Below, in pieces: positions 32,891 to 41,998 of a stretch of 64,000 bases of DNA (positions within the stretch are counted from its first letter, which is position 1; each line of letters begins with the position of its first letter). Location: the NCBI GenBank assembly GCA_029547805.1, contig JAKPOP010000012.1:1-64000 (forward strand), in the 5' to 3' direction. The notes beneath the pieces are model-generated. The model saw only the letters and a list, made by a program, of their open reading frames with translations. It ran no database searches and was not told the origin of the DNA. Both the position numbers and the translations under genes were made by a program. Source of the DNA: Deltaproteobacteria bacterium. Lineage in GTDB: Bacteria > Myxococcota_A > UBA9042 > DTJE01.

Positions 32891-34591
32891 ATGGGCGACC
32901 TGTTGACGATCGAGACGGGGCTGGCCTGCAACAACCGGTGCGGCTTCTGTCCCCAGCCGCCGTTGCGGGCCTGCGGTCCCGGGTGGAAGGACCCGGATAC
33001 CGGGGAGATGCGCCGGCGAATCCGGGAGGCGTTCGCCCATGGGTTCCGGGAACTGGCGTTCAGTGGCGGGGAACCGACCCTGAGGGCCGACCTCCCGGAC
33101 CTGATCGCCCTGGCACGGCAGGTCGGGTTCACCCGGGTCAGCATCACGACCAACGGCCGGCGGCTGGTCTATCGGGAATACGCCTGGTCGCTGCTGGATG
33201 CGGGTCTCACGGGGGTCAGCATCTCCCTCCACGGGCCGGTTCCCGAGGTCCACGACGCCTTGACGGGGGTTCCCGGGTCGTTCCGGCAGGCCGTTGCAGG
33301 GCTGCGGACCATCGCGGGGCTGACCGGGGGGGGCCGGCAGCGGTTCGACCGGAACACCATCACCCTGATCGTTCCCGAGAACGCCGGCCGCCTGCGGGAG
33401 ACCCTGGTCCTGGCGGGTCACCTGGGTGCCGATCTCCACGTGGTGCAACCCTTCATTCTGAGTCGGGAGACCCTGGCCGTGGCCTCCCGGTACCTGATGG
33501 ACCAGGAGGCCCTGGTGGGGGCTCTCCGGACGGCCCTCCAGGACCCCCTGCCCCACGGAGGCAGGGTCAAGCCCTACAACCTGCCGCCGTGCCTGTTCCC
33601 GGACCTGGGCGACCGCCTGGAACTGCAGCAATACGGCCTGAAGACGTGGCGGATGCACCGGTCCGATCCGGGGTCCGCGGGGCGACGGGAGGTCTCGGGG
33701 CAGTTCTGGCGGGACCGGCGGTGCGAGGGCTGTCCCGCCCGCTGTCCCGGGCACCGCCTGGAGCACCTGCCCCAACGGGAGATGGTCCGGCAGATCGGGG
33801 ACGCCGTGCGGCGGTGGGCCGGATCGCGTCCCGAGCAGCGGGAGTGGGTCCTGTCGGGGCTGGACCTCCTGGGCCCCGAGGCCCTCGGGGAGGTCTTCCG
33901 GGAGGCCCGCCGGGAGTGTCGGGGGGGAATCCGGGTCCTGTGGGGAGGGATCGCGCGCACCGAACCCGCCGAGTTCCTGGACCGAGCCGTCCAGGCGGGC
34001 ATCGACGAGGTCTGTCTGGTGGTCCATCCGTCCCACCGGCGGTTGCCGGACCGTGGTGCCTGGGTGCCGGGCAACCTGGAAGCGGTCCGGGAGGCCCTCT
34101 CCCGGATGGAACGTCGTGCCGCTCCCCCCTGGTCCTCCTTGCTGTTTCCCGTGGGGGCCCTGCTGGACGAGGACTGGGCACTGTCGGAAGGCGACCTGTC
34201 GGAACTGGCGAAGTCGGTGGCCCGCGCCGGGGGTACGGGATGCTACGTCGCGGCCTCCGAGACTCTCGATCCCCTCGATTCCAGGCAAAGGACCGGACAG
34301 GAGGCCCTTGGAGAGCGGCTGCCTCGGGTCCTGGGGTCTCTGGGAGAAGCGGTCCGGCCCCGGCTGGTCCGCAGCCTTCGTTCCTCCTCCCGGTCACCGG
34401 GGAAGACGCTCGAAGATCAGGTCTCGGCGCTGATCGGGGAGACCTGCTGGAGGGAGGCCTGGATCGTCCATCCCTTTTCGGGAAACGCGATGGGCTGGGT
34501 CTCCTGGTCCGAGCCCCTGTGGCTGTCGGCGGACCCGGAAGAGGGGACTTCCGGCCCGGATCCTCAGCCGCCCCCCTCGACGACCAGATAG
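32891..34591 (+). CDS. Radical SAM protein with second, cluster-free half
   Basis: 566 residues. The N-terminal radical SAM domain has the [4Fe-4S] motif CNNRCGFC (residues 16-23) and SGGEPTL, then ITTNGRR and SISLHGP. An auxiliary Cys group near 282-290 (CEGCPARCPGH) could hold a second cluster, as in SPASM-like proteins. Residues 320-520 look like another alpha/beta barrel without the CxxxCxxC motif. The substrate is unknown. ATG 32891 is preferred because the radical SAM domain starts at once and GGAG lies upstream; an earlier ATG at 32825 is possible. The stop overlaps the convergent neighbour by 28 bp. Confidence 0.8.
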   Translation: MGDLLTIETGLACNNRCGFCPQPPLRACGPGWKDPDTGEMRRRIREAFAHGFRELAFSGGEPTLRADLPDLIALARQVGFTRVSITTNGRRLVYREYAWSLLDAGLTGVSISLHGPVPEVHDALTGVPGSFRQAVAGLRTIAGLTGGGRQRFDRNTITLIVPENAGRLRETLVLAGHLGADLHVVQPFILSRETLAVASRYLMDQEALVGALRTALQDPLPHGGRVKPYNLPPCLFPDLGDRLELQQYGLKTWRMHRSDPGSAGRREVSGQFWRDRRCEGCPARCPGHRLEHLPQREMVRQIGDAVRRWAGSRPEQREWVLSGLDLLGPEALGEVFREARRECRGGIRVLWGGIARTEPAEFLDRAVQAGIDEVCLVVHPSHRRLPDRGAWVPGNLEAVREALSRMERRAAPPWSSLLFPVGALLDEDWALSEGDLSELAKSVARAGGTGCYVAASETLDPLDSRQRTGQEALGERLPRVLGSLGEAVRPRLVRSLRSSSRSPGKTLEDQVSALIGETCWREAWIVHPFSGNAMGWVSWSEPLWLSADPEEGTSGPDPQPPPSTTR

Positions 34592-35388
34592 ACGCGAATC
34601 GCCTCGCCGCGGCCCTTTTCCACGGCCTCCAGCCAGTCCTCCCCCTCGTAGCGACCCAGCACGGGCGCCACGACCCGGAAGCCCTTTCCCCGGGCCTCCT
34701 CGACCAGGGCCTGGACGGCCTTTCCCAGTTCCGCGCCGGGGACGCCGGAGGTCATCGCCCAGACCCGGAGGTCGGGCATGTGGCGGACCACGAGGGGCGG
34801 ATCCACCCGGGTGTTCGGGGGCACCGGGATCAGGAACTCCAGGGGCTGCCTCCCCCCCCCTTTTTCGAGCGGATCCAGGCCTCGGGACTGGCCCATCAGG
34901 TGGGCCATGGTATGCAGTTTCTGCCGGCGGGCCTCCTCCAGCAGTTGCTGGACCCGCTTGCCATTGTCCTCGGAGGTCTCCCCGACGGGGTTCGTGACGG
35001 TGACGTAGTCGAAGCCCGGCAGCATGACCGGATTCTCCCCGGCCTTGGGGACCCCCAGGTGGGGGGTGGTCATCCGCAAACGGGTCCATTCGGTCCGGGA
35101 GAGGCCCATCCCCTCGGGGCCCAGTTGCAGGAACCAGTGGCGGGCCTTCTGTTCGCCGTGGGGAAAGATGCCCTGGGTCGGCAAGGGCTCGGCGGTCCGA
35201 GCGCCCGGGGGCACCGTTGCCGCTTCCTCCGCCGGTCCCGGAGCCGCTCCCGCACCGCTCCTTGCGGGTGCCGTGCCAGTGGGCGCCCCGGGATCGGAAC
35301 CGGGGGCCGCTGGCCGGAAGAGGACCCACAGGACGATTGCGGCTCCCACCACCCCCAGGACCGCTGAGCCGATCCACCACTTCTTCAT
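34564..35388 (-). CDS. Membrane-anchored hypothetical protein (effector-binding-like domain)
   Basis: 274 residues, not firmly recognised. One N-terminal transmembrane helix (about 5-25), a Pro/Ala/Gly linker to about 70, then a soluble domain of two similar halves, each with a long helix (EDNGKRVQQLLEEARRQKLH; ELGKAVQALVEEARGKGFRV) and a following strand ending in an acidic LIPVP or YLVVE motif. This resembles the SOUL/GyrI effector-binding fold, which binds small ligands or haem. It would sit in the periplasm. It is divergent from metH and overlaps the end of the radical SAM gene by 28 bp. Confidence 0.6.
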   Translation of the reverse strand: MKKWWIGSAVLGVVGAAIVLWVLFRPAAPGSDPGAPTGTAPARSGAGAAPGPAEEAATVPPGARTAEPLPTQGIFPHGEQKARHWFLQLGPEGMGLSRTEWTRLRMTTPHLGVPKAGENPVMLPGFDYVTVTNPVGETSEDNGKRVQQLLEEARRQKLHTMAHLMGQSRGLDPLEKGGGRQPLEFLIPVPPNTRVDPPLVVRHMPDLRVWAMTSGVPGAELGKAVQALVEEARGKGFRVVAPVLGRYEGEDWLEAVEKGRGEAIRVYLVVEGGG

Positions 35389-35503
35389 CTGGCTGCTCCG
35401 CCTGAAGGCACCGACGCCTCACCGATGCCCATGATACCAGAGAATGGTCCGGCATGCGTTCCGGACCCGACCCATGGCGGCCTTCCGGGCCCGGATTCGG
35501 CGG

Positions 35504-35536
35504 GGGGTGGAGGAGCCCCGTTGCGTCCTCCGCCCC
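35504..35536 (+). promoter_or_regulatory. GC-rich hairpin in the metH leader region
   Basis: GGGGTGGAGGA (35504-35514) pairs with TCCTCCGCCCC (35526-35536) over 11 bp with one G-T, loop of 11 nt, followed by TTT. It ends 43 bp before the metH ATG. As the flanking genes are divergent, a simple terminator is not expected, so it may be an attenuator or leader structure. No cobalamin or SAM riboswitch core was recognised. Confidence 0.4.
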
Positions 35537-35579
35537 TTTCCGATAGAGGATGGGGCAGGGACGGGACCGGAGGGCCGCG

Positions 35580-38500
35580 ATGAGGCACCCGCTGCTGGAA
35601 CGCACCGCTCATCGGGCGGTGGTGTTCGATGGGGCCATGGGGACCGAGATCCAGCGGCGGGAACTCACGGCGGCCGACTTCGGGGGGCTCGATGGGCTCA
35701 ACGAGGTCCTCGTCCGGACCCGTCCCGACGTCATTTCGGACATCCATCGCCAGTACCTGGAGGCAGGGGCCGAGGTCATCGAGACCGACTCCTTCGGCGC
35801 CAACGCGATCGTGCTGAAGGAGTACGGGGTGCCTCACCTGGCCCGGGACCTGTCTCGGGAGGCCGCGGTGCTGGCCCGGGAGGTCGTCCGGACCTTCGCC
35901 GACGGGGGCGTGCCTCGCTTCGTGTCGGGGTCCATGGGTCCCGGGACCCGCCTGCCCTCCCTGGGCCAGATCGACCCCGAGGAGATGCACGGGGCGTTTC
36001 TGGAACAGGCCCTGGGGCTCCTGGAGGGGGGCGTGGACCTCCTGCAGATCGAGACCGCCCAGGACCCGATGCAGGCCCGGATCGCGGTGCAGGCCTGTCG
36101 GGATGCGATGGATCGCCTGGGGCGCGAGGTTCCCCTCTTCGTCCAGGTGACCTTCGAGCGCACCGGGCGGATGCTGCTGGGCACGGACCCCCTGGCGGCG
36201 GTGACCACGCTGACCACCCTCCCCGGGGTCGACGTCTTCGGGGTCAACTGCGCCACGGGGCCCGAGGAGATGCACGGCGTCCTCCAGATCCTCTCCCGGG
36301 CCTGTCCCCTGCCCCTGGCGGCCCTGCCCAACGCCGGCCTTCCGGAGAACGACGGCGGCCGCCTGGTCTATCGCCTGACCCCCGAGGACTTTGCCCGGCA
36401 CCTGCGGTCCTTCGTGGCGGACCTGGGGGTGGCCTTCGTGGGGGGGTGCTGCGGGACGACGCCGGCCCACATCCGGGAACTGGTCCGGGGGCTTTCGGGA
36501 GTCCGGGGACCGGCTCGCAGCCCGTCCCTTCCACCGGGGGTCTCGTCGCTGTTCTCGGCCGTGTCGCTCCAGCAGGAGCCCCGACCCCTGATCATCGGGG
36601 AGCGGACCAACGCCAACGGCTCGAAGGCCTTCCGGGAGGCCCTCTCGGCGGGGCGCTGGGACGAGATGGTGGCCATCGCCCGGGACCAGCAGGCCGAGGG
36701 GGCCCATCTGCTGGACGTCTGTCTGGCCCTGGTGGGCCGGGACGAGGCCGCCGACGCACGGGAGTTCCTGCCCCGGATCCGGGAGGTCGTGGAGGCCCCG
36801 CTCATGTCCGACACCACCGAGTTGCCGGCCCTGGAGGTGGCGCTGCGCTGCTGGCCAGGCCGGATGGTGATCAACTCGGTGAACCTTGAGGACGGGGGCG
36901 AGCGCCTCCGACGCGTGGCTCCCCTGGCCCGACGCTACGGGGCGGCCCTCGTGGCCCTGACGATCGACGAGGCCGGCATGGCCATGACCGCCGACCGGAA
37001 GGTCCAGGTGGCTCGGCGGCTGGTGGACCTGCTGGTCGGGGAGTTCGGCTTCCGTCCCGAGGACCTCCTGATCGACGTGTTGACCTTCACGCTGGGTTCC
37101 GGGGACCCGGCGCTCCGGGATGCGGGGGTCCAGACCCTGCAGGCGATCGGCCGGGTTCGCCGGGAGTGCCCGGGGGTCTGGACCAGCCTGGGCGTCAGCA
37201 ACGTGTCCTTTGGCCTGAAGCCCAGAGCCCGGCGCGTGTTGAACAGCGTCTTTCTGGACCTGGCCCTCAAGGAAGGCCTGGACGCGGCGATCCTGAATGC
37301 CGGTCGGCTGCTGCCCCTGGCGGAGATCCCCGAGGAGGTCCGGGTCCTGGCCCAGGACCTGATCCTGGACCGCCGGGACCGGGGCGATCCCCTCGAGGCC
37401 TTCCTGCTGGCCTTCGAGGGGTCGGGGGGCGAGGAGGCCGCGGGCGAGGGGCCGCGGGTCCTCTCTCCGGAGGAGCGGCTTCGCCGAGCGATCCTCCGGG
37501 GGGATCGATCGGGGCTTCCCGAGGCCCTGGAGGAGGAGGTGAGGAACCGGGACCCGATGCGGATCATCACCGAGGTGCTGCTGCCGGCGATGCAGGAGGT
37601 CGGTGACCGCTTCGGGAGGGGGGAGATCCAGTTGCCCTTCGTGCTCCGGAGCGCCGAGGCGATGAAGGCCGCCGTGGCGTGGCTGGAGCCCCGGATGGAG
37701 CGGCTCGACGTGGCCCCCCGGGGGACCCTGGTGCTGGCCACCGTGGCCGGGGACGTCCACGACATCGGCAAGAACCTGGTGGACATCCTGCTGACGAACC
37801 ACGGCTACAAGGTGGTGAACCTGGGCATCAAGCAGCCCCTCTCGGAGATCCTCGATGCCTTGCGTCGCCACCAGGCCGACGCGGTGGGCATGTCGGGGCT
37901 CCTGGTGAAGTCCACGGTGGTGATGCGGGACAACCTGGTGGAGATGCAGCGGATGGGGCTCTCGGTGCCGGTGCTCCTGGGCGGGGCGGCCCTGACCCGG
38001 CGCTACGTCGAGGAGGACCTGGTCCCGCGATACGAGGGGCCTGTCTTCTATTGCGAGGACGCCTTTGCGGGCCTGCGGACGATGGAGGACCTCCGGGAAG
38101 GCCGCGCGGCACCGCCCCGGGCCCGGACGCCCTCCATCCCTGCGGCGCCTCCCCAGCCGGGCGATCGTCCCGTCCTGCCCTGGGTTCCTCCGCCCCGGGA
38201 ACCGCTCACCGGGCTGGTCCTCGACACCGAGATCCCCTGGCAGGAGGTGGCCCGCTACGTCAACCGGACCTTCCTGTTCCGGGCCCAGTGGCAGTATCGA
38301 CGGGGCCGGATGAGCGAGGAGGAGTGGCGACGCATGGCCGAGGGGTTGCTGGAGCCGATGTTCCAGCAGCGCCTCCAGCGCCTCGTCGCAGAGGGGGTGA
38401 TCCGGCCCGTCGGGATCCGGGGATTCGTCCCGGCCAACGGCGATGGCGACGACATCGTGATCTTCGATCCCTCCGGGAGGGACGAGGTCCTGCGTCTCCC

Positions 38501-38981
38501 GATGCCCCGACAGGCCGTGGCCCCGTACCGGTGTCTGGCGGACTACCTCCGGCCACTGGCGTCGGGGGTCCGGGACTCCCTCGGCCTCCAGGTCTGCACC
38601 GTGGGGCCCGAGGCGAGTCGCCGGGAAGCGTCCCTGTTCGAGGCGGGGGAATACGCCGAGTATCTCTACCTGCACGGGATCTCGGTGGCGATGGCCGAGG
38701 CGGCGGCCGAGTGGCTGCACCGGCGGCTTCGGGAAGAATGGGGAATCGCCGGTGAGGACGCCCCGGACATCGACGGGGTCCTCCGGAAGGGGTACCGGGG
38801 ATGCCGCTACTCCTTCGGGTATCCCGCCTGCCCGGACCTGGAACTGCAGCGACCGCTGCTGGACCTCCTGGGGGCCCAACGCATCGGCGTGACCCTCACA
38901 GAGACCTTCCAGATGGTCCCGGAGGCATCGACCTCCGCGCTGGTCTTCCATCACCCGGAGGCCCTGTACTTTGCCGTCTGA
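35580..38981 (+). CDS. metH: Cobalamin-dependent methionine synthase
   Basis: 1133 residues with all four modules in order: homocysteine/zinc barrel (GAMGTEIQRRE at the start; zinc Cys in GVNCATG near 223 and GGCCGTTP near 289), methyltetrahydrofolate barrel from about 340 (IIGERTNANGSKAF), B12-binding module (DVHDIGKN near 725 supplies the cobalt-ligand His; helical cap before it) and the C-terminal reactivation domain (YRGCRYSFGYPACPDLE). It methylates homocysteine from methyl-THF and repairs oxidised cobalamin with SAM. Slightly shorter than E. coli MetH (about 1227). ATG 35580 has GGAGG 6 bases upstream. Confidence 0.97.
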   Translation: MRHPLLERTAHRAVVFDGAMGTEIQRRELTAADFGGLDGLNEVLVRTRPDVISDIHRQYLEAGAEVIETDSFGANAIVLKEYGVPHLARDLSREAAVLAREVVRTFADGGVPRFVSGSMGPGTRLPSLGQIDPEEMHGAFLEQALGLLEGGVDLLQIETAQDPMQARIAVQACRDAMDRLGREVPLFVQVTFERTGRMLLGTDPLAAVTTLTTLPGVDVFGVNCATGPEEMHGVLQILSRACPLPLAALPNAGLPENDGGRLVYRLTPEDFARHLRSFVADLGVAFVGGCCGTTPAHIRELVRGLSGVRGPARSPSLPPGVSSLFSAVSLQQEPRPLIIGERTNANGSKAFREALSAGRWDEMVAIARDQQAEGAHLLDVCLALVGRDEAADAREFLPRIREVVEAPLMSDTTELPALEVALRCWPGRMVINSVNLEDGGERLRRVAPLARRYGAALVALTIDEAGMAMTADRKVQVARRLVDLLVGEFGFRPEDLLIDVLTFTLGSGDPALRDAGVQTLQAIGRVRRECPGVWTSLGVSNVSFGLKPRARRVLNSVFLDLALKEGLDAAILNAGRLLPLAEIPEEVRVLAQDLILDRRDRGDPLEAFLLAFEGSGGEEAAGEGPRVLSPEERLRRAILRGDRSGLPEALEEEVRNRDPMRIITEVLLPAMQEVGDRFGRGEIQLPFVLRSAEAMKAAVAWLEPRMERLDVAPRGTLVLATVAGDVHDIGKNLVDILLTNHGYKVVNLGIKQPLSEILDALRRHQADAVGMSGLLVKSTVVMRDNLVEMQRMGLSVPVLLGGAALTRRYVEEDLVPRYEGPVFYCEDAFAGLRTMEDLREGRAAPPRARTPSIPAAPPQPGDRPVLPWVPPPREPLTGLVLDTEIPWQEVARYVNRTFLFRAQWQYRRGRMSEEEWRRMAEGLLEPMFQQRLQRLVAEGVIRPVGIRGFVPANGDGDDIVIFDPSGRDEVLRLPMPRQAVAPYRCLADYLRPLASGVRDSLGLQVCTVGPEASRREASLFEAGEYAEYLYLHGISVAMAEAAAEWLHRRLREEWGIAGEDAPDIDGVLRKGYRGCRYSFGYPACPDLELQRPLLDLLGAQRIGVTLTETFQMVPEASTSALVFHHPEALYFAV

Positions 38982-39004
38982 CCGGTCCCGACCCGGGTGG
39001 ATGC

Positions 39005-39032
39005 TTGAGTCTTGAGGGGCTTCCGCTAGGAT
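39005..39032 (+). promoter_or_regulatory. Promoter of the DUF4388/J-domain gene
   Basis: TTGAGT (39005-39010), 16-bp spacer, TAGGAT (39027-39032), in the 77-bp gap after metH. Expected start near 39039, about 20 nt before the TTG start codon. Confidence 0.55.
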
Positions 39033-39058
39033 TGGGGCGGAGACGGTGCGAGGGGATC

Positions 39059-40672
39059 TTGGCTGCGACGGCAATTCCTTCCTGGGGTCTCTACCGGTTG
39101 CTGAAGGGGATCGAATCCCGGAAAGGGACGGGACTGTTGCACCTGGACACGGTCCGGGGACGGGTGACCCTGGGGATTCGGAAGGGACGACTGGTCCAGG
39201 TGGAGACCGAGGTTCCGGACCTGGGCTTCGGGGCCTTCCTGGTGAAGGCCCGGATGGTGCAGGACCCGGCCAGCGCCGAGCGGCTGGCCTCCACCCGGCG
39301 GCTCGTGGATGCGGGCGTGCTCCGGCCCGAGGATGCGGCGAAACTGCACGGGTCCTACGCCCGAAGCGTGATGGCCCGGATCCTGGACGCCCCGGTGCCC
39401 CAGTGGACCTTCGAGGTCCGGGAGGCCCTCGAGGGGATCGTCTCGGACATGCCCGTGGACCCCTTCCCGGAACTGTTGCGGGCCCTGAGCCAGGTCCAGA
39501 ACCTGGACCCCATGCGGCAGGCCCTGCGGCGCCTGGTCCAGTCGGGACCCAGGTCCCTGGCCCCGGGGGCCGAGTTTCTCCTCTCCCACGTCCGGGCCCA
39601 CTTCGGCGCCATTCCCTTGGTGGCGGCGCTTCGGGAGGGGCGTGCAGGCGAGGTCGGCGAGACGGCCCTGGAGGACCCGGACGGGGTTCGCATCCTCTTC
39701 GCGCTGATGATCGCCGGGCACCTCCAGTCCTCCGGAGCCCGGAACCCGTCGGACCCGACCCCGGCCGCTCCGGCCCCCCGGGGACCCCCGGAAGGGGACC
39801 TCGAGGTGGCCCGGGTCGAGATGCGGAAGCCCCCCGAGGGCCCCTCCATCGCCGATGGACGCCGGAAGCGCCCGTCGTGGATCGAGCCGGCGGATCCCGT
39901 GCACATGGCCACCGTGAGCAACCCCTTCGAGAAGGAGATCGCCTCGGCCTGGGCGGAGATGCAGCGCCAGACGTTCTACGAGACGCTGGGGGTGAACTCC
40001 GATGCCCGTCTCTCCTTCATCCGGGCCGGGTGGTTGAAGGCCCGGGGCCATTTCTCGATGGCCCGCTACGAGGACGTGCTGTCCCCCGATGCCCTGGGAC
40101 TGTTGCGACGGGTCCATGACCATCTGGACATGGCTCGGGACGTCCTCTGCGACGCCTCCCGGCGCACCGCCTACAACCGTCGCATCGAACTGAGCACCCC
40201 CTCCCTCGAGGCCACGGTCCAGAAGATCTTCGAGGCCCGGGAGGCCTTTCGAAAGGGTCAGGAGGACCTGGCGGCCCGGCGCCTCCCGGAGGCCCTGGAG
40301 CACTTCCGGGACGCCGAATCCCTGGACCCGGACGAGCCGGAGTACGTGGCGTCCCAGGGACGGGTCTTCCTGGCGATGCCCCCGACCCCGGAGAACCAGC
40401 GGCAGGCCCGTGGGCTGCTGGAGCGTGCGCTCTCGGGGAATCCGGACCTCGTGGAGGCCCTGGTGGGTCTTGCGGGCCTCGGTCGGATCGAGGGGAAGAC
40501 CGAGGAGGCGCGGGACCTGATCCGGCGCGCGATGGCCCTGGACCCGGAACACGAGGAGGGGCTGGCGATCCGGGCGCTCTTGAAGCCTCGGACCGCGGCA
40601 CCTAAGATGCAGTTCGCGAGGACCGGACCCTCGTGGCTGGAACGACTCAAGGCTCTGTGGCATCGGAAGTGA
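39059..40672 (+). CDS. DUF4388 - J-domain-like - TPR protein
   Basis: 537 residues, cytosolic. The N-terminal part (about 8-70: LYRLLKGIESRKGTGLLHLDTVRGRVTLGIRKGRLVQVE) reads as DUF4388/PATAN-like, a domain common in gliding and signalling proteins. A J-domain-like segment lies around 305-385 (FYETLGVNSDARLSFIRAGWLKARGHFS, DASRRTAYNRRI) without the HPD motif, so it should not stimulate Hsp70 normally. Four TPR-like helix pairs follow. No ATG fits; TTG at 39059 is chosen for AGGGG just upstream and the downstream promoter. This domain set recurs in Myxococcota; function unknown. Confidence 0.75.
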   Translation: MAATAIPSWGLYRLLKGIESRKGTGLLHLDTVRGRVTLGIRKGRLVQVETEVPDLGFGAFLVKARMVQDPASAERLASTRRLVDAGVLRPEDAAKLHGSYARSVMARILDAPVPQWTFEVREALEGIVSDMPVDPFPELLRALSQVQNLDPMRQALRRLVQSGPRSLAPGAEFLLSHVRAHFGAIPLVAALREGRAGEVGETALEDPDGVRILFALMIAGHLQSSGARNPSDPTPAAPAPRGPPEGDLEVARVEMRKPPEGPSIADGRRKRPSWIEPADPVHMATVSNPFEKEIASAWAEMQRQTFYETLGVNSDARLSFIRAGWLKARGHFSMARYEDVLSPDALGLLRRVHDHLDMARDVLCDASRRTAYNRRIELSTPSLEATVQKIFEAREAFRKGQEDLAARRLPEALEHFRDAESLDPDEPEYVASQGRVFLAMPPTPENQRQARGLLERALSGNPDLVEALVGLAGLGRIEGKTEEARDLIRRAMALDPEHEEGLAIRALLKPRTAAPKMQFARTGPSWLERLKALWHRK

Positions 40673-40710
40673 GGGCCGGGCACGGTCCCCGCTTCCCGGG
40701 GGAGGACCAG

Positions 40711-40947
40711 ATGGCGAGCGCGTATGTGCTGATCGAGGCGGCGGCGGGCACCATTCTGAGCATCCTGAAGACCCTGCGCCAGATCCCCGAGGTGAAGGAG
40801 GCCCAGGCGGTCACCGGCACCTACGACCTGATCGCCCGGGTCGAGGCCGAGGACATCAACGCCCTGGGACGGGTCTCCTACGCGAAGATTCAGATGATCG
40901 ACGGGGTGCTGCGGACCATCACCTGCAACGTCATCGAACTGGAGTGA
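40711..40947 (+). CDS. Stand-alone RAM (Lrp/AsnC effector-binding) domain protein
   Basis: 78 residues consisting only of the regulation-of-amino-acid-metabolism domain found at the C-terminus of Lrp/AsnC regulators: AYVLIEAAAGTILSILKTLRQIPEVKEAQAVTGTYDLIARVEAEDINALG. There is no DNA-binding part. Such stand-alone RAM proteins form ring oligomers that bind amino acids. GGGGGAGG precedes the ATG at 40711; 26 bp separate it from the EutN gene. Confidence 0.88.
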   Translation: MASAYVLIEAAAGTILSILKTLRQIPEVKEAQAVTGTYDLIARVEAEDINALGRVSYAKIQMIDGVLRTITCNVIELE

Positions 40948-40973
40948 CGGGGCGGGGTTCCGGGAGGGATCGG

Positions 40974-41330
40974 ATGTTCCTGGCCAGGGTCGTGGGCACC
41001 GTGTGGTCCTCGGTGAAGTGGGACGGTCTCTCGGGACTCCGCCTGCTGCTGGTGCGACCCTATCACCTGGAGGACCTCCGGGATCGGGAGGCCTCCGGGA
41101 TCGAGGTGCCTCCGGCCCGGGTGGAGGACGGGGTCGTCGTGGCCGACATCCTGGGGGCCGGGCCCGGGGAGGACGTGATCGTGGCATACGGCCATGCGGC
41201 CCGGGTGGGGATCGAGCCGGATCTGGCCCCAGGGGAGGCCCCCCACCACCCGGTCGATGCGGCGGTGGTGGCCATCGTGGACCGGATGCACGTGGCCTGG
41301 GAGGGGCCGGGAGGAGGCAGGGGATCGTGA
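40974..41330 (+). CDS. EutN/CcmL family microcompartment vertex protein
   Basis: 118 residues. The start MFLARVVGTVWSSVKWDGLSG and the following LLLVRPY match the EutN/CcmL/CsoS4 fold, whose pentamers cap the vertices of bacterial microcompartment shells. The middle has the usual DGVVVADILGAGPGEDVIVAYG, and it is about 25 residues longer than typical members because of the tail. No hexameric (Pfam BMC) shell protein is in the window. GGGAGG precedes the ATG. It overlaps the next gene by GTGA, so both are co-translated. Confidence 0.88.
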   Translation: MFLARVVGTVWSSVKWDGLSGLRLLLVRPYHLEDLRDREASGIEVPPARVEDGVVVADILGAGPGEDVIVAYGHAARVGIEPDLAPGEAPHHPVDAAVVAIVDRMHVAWEGPGGGRGS

Positions 41331-41959
41331 CAGCAAGGGTGATCACCGAGGCCGAGATCGAGGCGCTGGCCCGGGATGGAGTGGTCGAGGTCCGGCGGGG
41401 CATGATCGTGACGCCGCTGGCCCGGGAGCACGCCTCCCGGAAGGGCATCCGGCTGGTCTATGCCGGGGGGTCCGTCCCCTCGGCGGAGGACCTGCCCCGG
41501 GACCCCGGGACCGGTCGGAAGGGGGTCCCGGTCGACGAGGCCCTCCGGCAGCGGATTGCCGACGTGGTCGTCCAGGCCATGACCGAGCGGTCCGTGCAGG
41601 CGGCCCGGACCATCTCTCCCCACTCGCCGCTCCAGGAGCCCGGCGTCGCGGATCGCCTGGCCGAGGCGTCGGCCCGGGAGCCCCAGCGGGCCGTGATGGT
41701 GGCCACCGGGACCAACCGGCCGGGCATCGCCGCGACCCTCTCCCAGGCCATCGGAGAGTGCGGCGTCGACATCCAGGACCTCTCCCAGACCGTGGTGGGG
41801 GATTTCTTCAGCATGATCTTCATCCTGAACCTGGACACGATGACCCAGGACCTCTCCTTCAAGGGATTCAAGCAGCGCCTGGAGGAGGCCGGGAAGTCCG
41901 TGGGCGCCGAGGTGATGGTGATCCACGAGGCCATCCTGAAGGCGATGCACCGTCCGTGA
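41327..41959 (+). CDS. EutQ-like N-terminal segment fused to UPF0237 ACT domain
   Basis: 210 residues from a GTG overlapping the EutN stop. Residues 5-45 (VITEAEIEALARDGVVEVRRGMIVTPLAREHASRKGIRLV) resemble the short segment at the start of EutQ and other microcompartment-linked enzymes. A linker of about 75 residues follows. The C-terminal 90 residues (MVATGTNRPGIAATLSQAIGECGVDIQDLSQTVVGDFFSMIF) are an ACT domain of the UPF0237 type, which binds a small ligand, often an amino acid. UPF0237 genes are habitually paired with UPF0210, exactly as here. Likely a ligand sensor for the downstream protein (inference). Confidence 0.8.
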   Translation: MTARVITEAEIEALARDGVVEVRRGMIVTPLAREHASRKGIRLVYAGGSVPSAEDLPRDPGTGRKGVPVDEALRQRIADVVVQAMTERSVQAARTISPHSPLQEPGVADRLAEASAREPQRAVMVATGTNRPGIAATLSQAIGECGVDIQDLSQTVVGDFFSMIFILNLDTMTQDLSFKGFKQRLEEAGKSVGAEVMVIHEAILKAMHRP

Positions 41960-41998
41960 GGCCTTCGCTGCAACGCGTCGCCGGGATTGGGAGGAACC

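Noticed and set aside
35389-35579. Cobalamin or SAM riboswitch upstream of metH
   Set aside because: No B12-box-like GCCACTG or SAM-type core was seen; only the GC-rich hairpin at 35504-35536 is supported.
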